Source of the DNA: Brachionus manjavacas | Lineage: Eukaryota; Rotifera; Eurotatoria; Ploima; Brachionidae | DNA length: 64,000 bases | Direction of reading: 5' to 3' | NCBI GenBank assembly: GCA_019054805.1 | Contig: JAHQIY010000031.1 | Span: 124,001 to 188,000, forward strand | Shown here: positions 57,120 through 64,000 of the stretch, in pieces | Position numbering within the stretch: the stretch's first letter is position 1 | How the letters are laid out: the number at the start of each line of letters is the position of its first letter | Program-made: the position numbers and the translations under genes | The notes under the pieces: generated by a model | The model's input: only the letters and a program-made list of their open reading frames with translations | The model's database searches: none | What the model was told of the DNA's origin: nothing

Positions 57120-58190
57120 TTGTCACATAATTAACATTTGTTTTTCTTGGTCGTCCAACTTATTTTGGTTTGTTTAATTTAGACCAATATTCTTCAATTG
57201 GTTTCTTTCCCAAGAAACTATCCATCGGTTCCCAAGAATTATGTTTAAGTGAATGGTTCTTTCATTTGACTAAAAATTCATATTTTTTTTTTTTATTTAA
57301 TCGATGATTTATTATTGTTTCGACTTCATTTAAAGATCCTTCATTCCCCCCGTTAGGAGAAGGCGACTTATCTAAATTTAATCTCTGGAGCGGTAATGTG
57401 CCGCGCATTTTTTGCTTGAAGACATCTTCAACAATGTACTTACCATTCTTAGCTTGACCTATATCGGTATTGGATTTAATTTTTCCTTTAGTCCCATAAC
57501 GCAGATCCAGACTTTTGAGCCAGTTGATACTAATGATATCCAAGGGCAGGTTCTGATTTAAGGATCAATTTTTCGAACGATTCATGTTGAGGTTTCACCC
57601 ATTCAAATTTAATGTCTTTTGTTACTTTAGTCGTAAAATGGCTTTGCTATTTTCGCCAAATCCTATTCGAAGATTCCTTAATAACCACATAAACCCAGAA
57701 AACATTGAACTTGTTTAACATTTTAGGAGGTTTTCTTGTTTGATGGTCTCAAGTTTGACCGAATCCATTGTTGATCCGTACACTAAATGACCAAGAACTT
57801 TTACTTTTTTGGCGAACCAAGTGTATTTGTTCAGTTTAATTTAAAGTTCTGCTGTTCTTAGAATGTCTCCTACTTCTATCAGATTCTTTAGGTGCTCTTA
57901 TATTGATTTTGAGTGAAAAAGGATATCGTTTAGAAAGCCTCTATAAACATATTATTGCCAAATAGTCAATGCTATCTGCTGAATTGAGCTGGGGCATTTT
58001 CTAATCATAAAGGTAACATTTTAAATTGGCATTTGAAGGTTTTTCTTTATTTTCTCTTGATCTATGTTCAAAAATAACAGCTATCATGAAACGGAGTCCT
58101 TTCACAATAAACACCTTTTTCAATTTCAGCTATACAGCGCAATTTAATGCATTTCTGTTGTCCATCAAGAACAACTTATGTTCTTGATTT
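57120..58190 (-). pseudogene. Ty3/gypsy relic: reverse transcriptase and chromodomain integrase end
   Basis: Minus strand 58190-57550 shows decayed RT words in order: LENAPAQF, FLNDILFHSKS (where YLDDILVHS is expected), EHLKNLIEVGDILRTAELK and KVKVLGHLVYGST. After an internal deletion, 57543-57262 encodes an integrase tail (KNGKYIVEDVFKQKMRGTLP). A chromodomain follows: NEVETIINHRLNKKKKYEFL, a TGA where tryptophan is normal, then HNSWEPMDSF and PIEEYWSKLN. Chromodomain integrases mark the chromovirus branch of Ty3/gypsy, where they direct integration to chromatin. RNase H and the integrase core are missing. It is dead. Confidence 0.72.
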
Positions 58191-58604
58191 TATTACTTAA
58201 AAAATGTAAATAAAATTTTTTTTTTCAATTTAATTTAAAATTTTTTAATCATTTTTTTACCAATTTTTACTATTTTTTGCTATTAAATTAATTAAATTTT
58301 ACCAAAATTTACGTAAATTATGGTAATTTTTTTTTTCATAATTTTGAAAATAAATATTGAAGGATAAATAAAAAATTTTTTTTTTTTAAAAAGTGTCAAA
58401 TTACTTCAATTTTTTGGGCAATTTTTTTTTACATAAACTTATGTAAGATGATCGAAAATTACCGAACTTTACGTAAAATCTAGTAAATTTATGTTTTTTT
58501 ACTTTTGTAAATTTACGTAAATTTACAATATTTTACGTAAAATTCGGTAAATTTACTATTTTTTACGTAAATTATCGTAAATTACTAAATCCGTAACACC
58601 ACTG
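58191..58604. mobile_element. Putative hAT-like MITE with TTTACGTAAA repeats
   Basis: At least five copies of TTTACGTAAA or near variants occur at about 58310-58590, plus related TTACCGAA and TTCGGTAA words. The right end reads CCGTAACACCACTG (58591-58604), whose complement starts CAGTGGTGTTACGG, a hAT-like terminus. No matching left terminus was found, so the element is truncated or the call is wrong. It abuts the gypsy RT relic. Confidence 0.45.
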
Positions 58605-59694
58605 TATCTAAAAGACAAGAATCAATTACAAATGATTTTCAAAATAAGCTGAAAATATTTGAAGCTTATTTTTAATTTAAAAATCTATTAAATAAAATTA
58701 TTTATTTGAATTCACATAAAAAAAATTTATTTTCTTACTTTATAACTATAATTAAAATATTCATACATAAATTCTGATGTGACCTTTTTAAAAAAATCAA
58801 ATAATCGATTTGCAGTTGAACTTTAGTCTCTTTTTGCTTTATCAGTAACACTGAATAAACGATCATATGACAAGTTTTAATCAAATTTGTCATATGATTG
58901 TTTAATAATACCATAAATCATGAGCATACAATATTATTGATCAATATTTTTATATTCTCAAAATATTGATCAATGGTTTCGTACAAAGCATTGATTTTAT
59001 TATCGTCCAGACTAAAATGAGCGATCATTTAGCTTGAAATTCTTGAAATCTAGATCGATATCTTATGTTGAAATTGCGCCAGCTTGACAGCACATCTTTG
59101 ACTTTTTGAATAATAAAGCTCCATTTTAATCTCTTGACCAGTATCCATTGTACGCTTTTCTCTTTAAAATAATTAGCGCCAAAACTACCAGAAAAATCAA
59201 GAAACAAGTGACAAGCCAGACCTCATTAGTTCGTTTCAAACAACTTTTTTTAAACCCAATTTTTTGAAATTTTGCAATACAAAATTTAACTTTGTTTCGC
59301 TGGAAAATATTTAATTTTATAAAATATTAATATTAAAATACAATTTTGGATACTTTAATGTGGATTTTAAATTTTTCAAATAAAGATTTTAAAGAATCAA
59401 CTGAAGATCAATTAGAAAAAAAAGATTTTTTATAAATTGAAAAAAATAGACATCTTAATTTTATTCATTTAAATAATAACATAAAATCATAAAATTTTAG
59501 CCTAAAATAATATTTAATTAAAAGAGTTTTTTTAACTCTATAAAAAGGATTGACGATAAAAAAAATTTTGATTTTGGGCTGATTTGAGGTTATAGTCCAT
59601 ATAGCTTTTTTTGATCAAAAAATAATTTCATAAGCTTATTAAGGCTTTTATTTTTAGATATTTTATTATTTTTTGAAATTTATAAATAACTCCT
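58605..59694. other. AT-rich spacer
   Basis: No supported gene. A palindrome-rich stretch at about 58855-58985 (GATCATATGACAAG and CATATGATTG, CAATATTATTGATCAATATT) is visible; nothing else. Confidence 0.45.
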
Positions 59695-59751
59695 TTGAAA
59701 TTTATTTTAATCAAAAATTTTAAAACGCTTCAACCTAAAAATTTGTATTTT

Positions 59752-60735
59752 ATGTCTGCCCAAGACTTTATTGAATATTACACTAATGATGCCAAACCTC
59801 AAGTGATCTTCCATTTTAAACGTTTTATACAAAAAAATTGTTCACACTGGACATTCGAACCAATTCAGCTGGAAACGCAACTTCCAATTAATCTATCCAA
59901 AGCAAAAGATTTGCTTATCAAAAATTTATGCTTGAACGAGTCTTTCTATTTAAAAGACATTTATTTCACTGATGATTTCTCTTTTTTGTTTGATCTCCTC
60001 ATCGAGAAAAAAAAATCAGATAGAATCTTAGCACAGATAGTTTTGCTAATTCTTATCAGTAAACAAAAGCTAGATTTTTATTTTTTTGAAAGTTATCTTC
60101 AAGAAATTGAGCGATTTGAGTTAACAGATGCAGCTCCATTTGATCATTTAGTCAAGCTTTTTAATAAATTGAAGAAAAATGACGTAATCACTGCAGAAAT
60201 TTTGAATATTTCAAAAGAAATTCTAAATTTGAAAGAAATAAACTACGAGTTTGAACATTTAGAAATTTCATTTTTTAAATATCCCGATAACAAACTGCAT
60301 GGATTTGCGGGTATAAATCGAATATATGTTGCTCATAGACCAATGCTTGAATTGATGAAAAAATTAATAGTCAACCGAAGCAAAGACAATGCTAAACTTG
60401 TGGTAGAACTTGAGTTTATAAGACTGTTTATTCACCTTTCTATTCACGTGGTATTAATATGGGCAAAAAATGACTTGAATTTTCCACATATTAGAAGTCA
60501 TGATTTTGGGCCTAATTGTTCAATTGATTCAGGTTTTTATGCAGAAAATAAATTTTTTAAATTTCAAATTAATTGGTTTGAGTATGAAGACATTGACTTA
60601 AATTTATGGAAGATTTTTTTTGAACATTTAATTGATCAACAAAAGATTGTGAAATTTAATATTTTGAATTCAGGAGTAAAATGCAAGAAAAATTTCGTTT
60701 CGATCAATGGTGTCGACTATTTTTCTTTTTATTAA
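59752..60735 (+). CDS. Unrecognised single-exon protein, 327 residues
   Basis: The ATG at 59752 begins MSAQDFIEYYTND; the frame is open a further 19 codons upstream but without an earlier methionine. There is no signal peptide or clear membrane segment. The protein is rich in Phe, Leu and Lys. The N-terminal half is helical with SHWTFEPIQLETQLP. The C-terminal half has HGFAGINRIYVAHRPMLELM, FIRLFIHLSIHVVLIW and DSGFYAENKFFKF. The I-H-x-x-x-H word followed about 30 residues later by a D-S-G-x-x-x-E-x-x-x-F word is reminiscent of a zinc-metalloprotease-like fold (H-E-x-x-H) that has lost the catalytic Glu; this is speculation. The intact long frame in such AT-rich DNA argues for a real gene. 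No neighbour suggests a function. Confidence 0.6.
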   Translation: MSAQDFIEYYTNDAKPQVIFHFKRFIQKNCSHWTFEPIQLETQLPINLSKAKDLLIKNLCLNESFYLKDIYFTDDFSFLFDLLIEKKKSDRILAQIVLLILISKQKLDFYFFESYLQEIERFELTDAAPFDHLVKLFNKLKKNDVITAEILNISKEILNLKEINYEFEHLEISFFKYPDNKLHGFAGINRIYVAHRPMLELMKKLIVNRSKDNAKLVVELEFIRLFIHLSIHVVLIWAKNDLNFPHIRSHDFGPNCSIDSGFYAENKFFKFQINWFEYEDIDLNLWKIFFEHLIDQQKIVKFNILNSGVKCKKNFVSINGVDYFSFY

Positions 60736-60837
60736 TTTTTTTAAAAAAAAATATTTATTTGTTTATCTGTACCGTTAATTAAAATAAATTATTAATAAAT
60801 TAATAAAAAATTTGAAGCTTTTAATTTTTTTTTTTAG

Positions 60838-61015
60838 TTTCTGCTTTAAGTGTAGGGAAGCAGGAAATGAATTATCTATTGGTGGTGGTCAAGATATGGT
60901 AAAATGCAACTTTACTGGTCAATCTATGACAAATCGATGTGGTTGCAAAAAATACCAGTTGTTGTGTAACTCAAGATGTCATGGAGGCAATTTAAACTGC
61001 AAAAACAGATAAACT
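60838..61015 (+). CDS. Orphan Cys-rich terminal exon
   Basis: After a T-rich splice acceptor (TTTTTTTTTTTTAG ending at 60837) the frame encodes CFKCREAGNELSIGGGQDM, then NRCGCKKYQLLCNSRCHGGN and NCKNR before the stop. The C-x-C-K-x(5)-C-x(3)-C-H-x(5)-C-x-N arrangement is a zinc-cluster-like tail that I associate with C termini of transposon-derived proteins. No upstream coding exon could be assigned; the 327-residue gene just before it ends in its own stop. It may be a leftover exon of a transposase-like gene. Confidence 0.45.
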
Positions 61016-61321
61016 ATTTTTAATTACACTATTCCAGTAAATTCCTAAAACTTAAAGCGAAAAATATTTTTTTTTATAATTTGAAAATATACGCTTCGTT
61101 TCAGTAATTTACTTAATTAAATAAAAAATCAGTAAATATCTAAAATGTATTTATTTTTTTATATTTTACATTTTTCCTGATAGACCAATAAATTTAAAAA
61201 TTTAGTTGTTTTAGAAATTTACGGTTGATGCTGTTTATATTACTTTTATAAAAAGTTCTCGAATAAATGATTATTTTGTTACGGTATCTTACTTAAAATA
61301 ATTAGATGTAATATTTATGTC
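61016..61321. other. No gene recognised
   Basis: AT-rich spacer before the gypsy element's presumed 3' end. Confidence 0.4.
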
Positions 61322-61610
61322 TGCTGGTGGGCTTTTATTTCCCAGTCAGACTTCTCAAGTCCTATTCTAGACTCGAGGGTTTCGGATCAATCACAATAAG
61401 GTTTTTTTACAACTTTATTAGGACACGAGGTCCAAATCCAAAACAAAAAACAAAACAAAATTTAAATTATAACTAAACTAAAAAACTAACAATTACTTAA
61501 ACTAAAAAAACTAATATATAGTAAATTGTGTGTTCCTATGCAAGCTTCAAGTTGTGTAAAACAAACTTCTTTTTTGAGACGTCTACACAACTTACCCTTA
61601 AAAAACAAAA
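61322..61610 (-). mobile_element. Putative 3' LTR of the right-hand gypsy element
   Basis: The region follows the last ORF of the element in the minus-strand sense. It starts TGCTGGTGGGC on the plus strand, so the minus strand ends in CA, with an AATAAA-type signal (GGGAAATAAAAGCCC) near that end. The other LTR is outside the window, so neither length nor inverted ends can be checked. The inner boundary is a guess. Confidence 0.3.
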
Positions 61611-61611
61611 T

Positions 61612-62667
61612 TTATGGTGGGGTGTCTTCGTCACTGTCCAATCTGAATGCCAACCGCTTCCTACTCTTCTCAATCTCCTCTTGGATTTTCTTCAATGGCC
61701 AATCCATCATGTGTATCTCCATACCGAACCTCTTTCGACTTGGGTCGAGCTCACAGAGATCTTCGAGTGCGTCCTTCCTTGACTGCCAAGCGCCAAGTTT
61801 TTCCCTCTTGCCGTGATTGAAGACGTCTTCCTCGTTAGTGTTGGTGCCCTGAACCGTGTTTATTGTTGGTCCGTTTAATAGGCTTTCCTCCCACTCAATC
61901 TTTTCCATTCTCCACATTGCTCTTGCTTCTTTTTGGTTGTCGATGTTGTGCTCCATCCATCTTTCATGGGCCTTCTCCATTTCTTTTTCCATTCTTTTGA
62001 GGGGCCAGTCTGTCATTTGACCAGTGTGGTTTTAGAAGGTTGGATCCAGATCGGTAATAATTTCCATCATTACTCTTTTGGTCTGTCCTATTTCGGCCTC
62101 CTTCTGCTCGAAACCCAGTCCCATCCGATTGTTTTTGATTTGCACTCGCTCCCATATTCGGTCGATTTTTTCTTTGGACGTCTTGGCCGTGTACTTGGCG
62201 TAAAAGTCGTCTAAGAATTTCATGCGTGAATGGCTTTTATCTTTAGGTTCGATGGTTTCCACGAGGGGTGTCTCAATTCTTTTTTCATAGATGTCTGAGT
62301 CTCTATACTCCTCTCGGTGGACCAGCCCGTTCTCTCTTTGTAGGTCGTATATTCTTACCTCCGTGTGGGGGAACTCAAACTCGGCATCCAAATGATTGTT
62401 CCGGCTGGTCTTGAATTGGATTCGGTGAGCTGGATCGTCCGGGTTTTTCAGACGTCCGTACATTTCCTTCACGCATTTCTTAATGTTGTTTTTGTCGTAA
62501 AATGATATGAAGGCGACGGTATCGACCCTGTCGTGTTCTGCCAAGAATCGAGCATATCGTATGGGTCCGATTCTTGTCCTGAGGATGTCCAAAAATTCGC
62601 GGATTGTTTTTAAGTTGAGCGATGCTGGATAGCATCGTACCATTACTTGATTGGCTTCAGCTTGCAT
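61612..62667 (-). pseudogene. Extra ORF of gypsy element after integrase, RRM-like N terminus, one stop
   Basis: From the ATG at 62667 the protein reads QVMVRCYPASLNLKTIREFL, then IRYARFLAEHDRVDTVAFIS and NNIKKCVKEMYGRLK. The alternation of strand and helix with VAFISFYD in the place of RNP1 resembles an RNA-recognition motif. A single in-frame TAA at about 62029-62031 separates it from the rest (61612-62016), which is rich in Trp, Glu and Lys and has a repeated DWPLKxxxxExEK word (at the start of that segment and again near its end). The ORF lies where env would be, but has no signal peptide or membrane segments, so it is not an envelope protein. A run of about 20 T (A on the coding strand) lies just before the start. 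Function unknown. Confidence 0.5.
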
Positions 62668-62882
62668 TCTTGTTTTTTTTTTTTTTTTTTTTTGAAAATA
62701 AATTTTATGAATAATTAAAGAAAATGTTATTATCAATTTGCAAAATTATGAAAATTGTGTATGAGTTTTTTATTTAATGATGTGGGATTATATTTGACTT
62801 ACGAAACATTTGACTAATATTCACAATATATTATTTACAATATGGTTGTTTAAGTATACTATATTTATAATAACAAGGCGTC

Positions 62883-64000
62883 TTATTTTTCTTTTTGCCC
62901 GAACCAATCGGGCTTCTTCCTGTTTCTTACCGGTCTATCTGGTGCGAAGGTGTCATCTATTTTTTTATTCTTAAAGGTTGGATCCTCTTTCTCTTCTTCA
63001 CTCTGTTTGGTCTTTTGGGTAGTTCTGTACTTGACCTTGATATTCTCATCCTGGGCAGTTTGTCCATTCGATGTCAGATTTTGAAGGTCGATTACAGGTG
63101 CTAGTTCTGGCTGCAGAAGCCCCTTTCCATTTTCACCTTCTTTCGATTTCCGATCGTTCCCGATCGATTTGTTTTTCCTTGTTTTCTTTGCTTTTTCTAC
63201 TATTTTTTTGGCTCTTTTCGATTGCCAAGTTCCAACTCTCTTTTCCCGTGTGTGAACGTTTTCTTTGTTTTCTTCGTTTATGGATTGGTCGTGGCTACCG
63301 AAATGCTTTTTGAGTCTTACTCGGTTTACTGTTATGGGACGTCCTTTGTTTTTGTACAGCGGTTTTACTATATAGTTGATATTGTTAATATTTTTGATAA
63401 CAATGTATGGGCCTTTCCAATTAAATATAAACTTTTTACACTCGCCTTTTTTAATTTGTTCGTTTTTTAACCAGACCGTGTCCCCCTTTTTGAACTTAGC
63501 TGCCATGACATATCGATCGTAGATCAATTTGTTTCTTTGAACTCTGACATCCCTGTTTTTGCGGACTAAACCAAAAACCTCTCTTAAACTATCTTTTGTT
63601 GACTGTGCGAAACTCTCCGGGTCAAATTTAAGACTCAATGTTGGTACCTCGTAAACCAGGTCGATTGGTAATTTTGGTTTTCTTCCGAACATGAGTTCAT
63701 AAGGTGTATATTTTGTAGTTGAGTGTACTGCTGTGTTATAGGCCATACTCAAGGAGGGTAATATCTCATCCCAATTGTCGTGATCCTTGTTGATGAAACA
63801 CGTAATCATGCGCTTTTAAGTCCTGTTAAACCTTTCGGATAAGCCATCGCATTGCGGGTGGAATGGGCTGGTTCGTAGACGTCTTACGTCCAACAACTCC
63901 CAGAGCTCTTGTACCAGTTGAGCTTGATAGTTCTTGCCTTGGTCAGATAAAAGGGCGTCTGGTATACCGAACAGACAAATAAATCTAAATAAGTATTGTG
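62883..64000 (-). pseudogene. Ty3/gypsy integrase C-terminal half, running off the window
   Basis: From the window edge the minus strand encodes IPDALLSDQGKNYQAQLVQE (second catalytic Asp), then SPFHPQCDGLSERFNRT with the third catalytic residue. An in-frame TAA (63816-63818) then replaces a leucine-type codon. The frame continues 308 residues: WDEILPSLSMAYNTAVHSTT, PYELMFGRKPKLPIDL, then KFKKGDTVWLKN and FNWKGPYIVIKNINNINYIV, the SH3-like integrase tail. It finishes with a long charged tail ending RPVRNRKKPDWFGQKEK. Integrase would insert the cDNA of the element. One stop in an otherwise clean frame indicates a young, recently disabled copy. Confidence 0.82.

Noticed and set aside
61526-63470. 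Plus-strand ORFs overlapping the right-hand gypsy element
   Set aside because: They are shadows of the minus-strand coding frames and have no motif.

Overview
The window looks like nuclear DNA of a small, AT-rich invertebrate. Genes are eukaryotic: GT-AG introns as short as 55 bp, AATAAA signals, a glycogenin gene, a rhodopsin-like receptor and many degraded transposons. A monogonont rotifer such as Brachionus is my best guess from gene style and repeat content, but the sequence alone does not prove it.

Layout. (1) 1-13.2 kb is a transposon graveyard: fragments of MULE, mariner-like, Helitron, Ty3/gypsy and LINE coding sequence, plus non-autonomous piggyBac-like and hAT-like elements, several nested in one another. 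(2) 14.2-15.7 kb holds a two-exon glycogenin gene with a TATA-like box and poly(A) signal. (3) 16.8-45.0 kb is the dominant feature: about 10.4 copies of a ~1.78 kb unit (21607-40053), with a damaged copy on the left and a diverged fragment on the right. Each unit carries one small three-exon gene: a signal-peptide exon, an exon with three cysteines, and an exon ending in a Ly6/uPAR-type C...CN motif and a hydrophobic GPI-type tail. A Jockey/CR1-like LINE split the left copy and left a 118 bp flank duplication; a second LINE sits at the right edge. (4) 45.0-48.4 kb is an RTE-type LINE interleaved with inverted pieces of the neighbouring receptor gene. (5) 49.4-50.5 kb is the intact receptor gene, followed by a complete hAT-like element with a near-perfect 8 bp target duplication. 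(6) 51-59.7 kb is mostly AT-rich, with a LINE 3' tail, two paralogous micropeptide ORFs (33 and 35 codons) and a chromodomain Ty3/gypsy relic. (7) 59.7-61.0 kb has an unrecognised single-exon gene and a Cys-rich terminal exon. (8) 61.3-64.0 kb is the 3' part of another Ty3/gypsy element on the minus strand with an extra RRM-like ORF after the integrase.

The most interesting items are the tandem array of complete Ly6-like genes, the conserved micropeptide pair with Cys-rich C termini, and two independent insertions flanked by direct duplications far longer than normal target-site duplications (118 and 167 bp), which together with the receptor capture suggest break repair with filler DNA.
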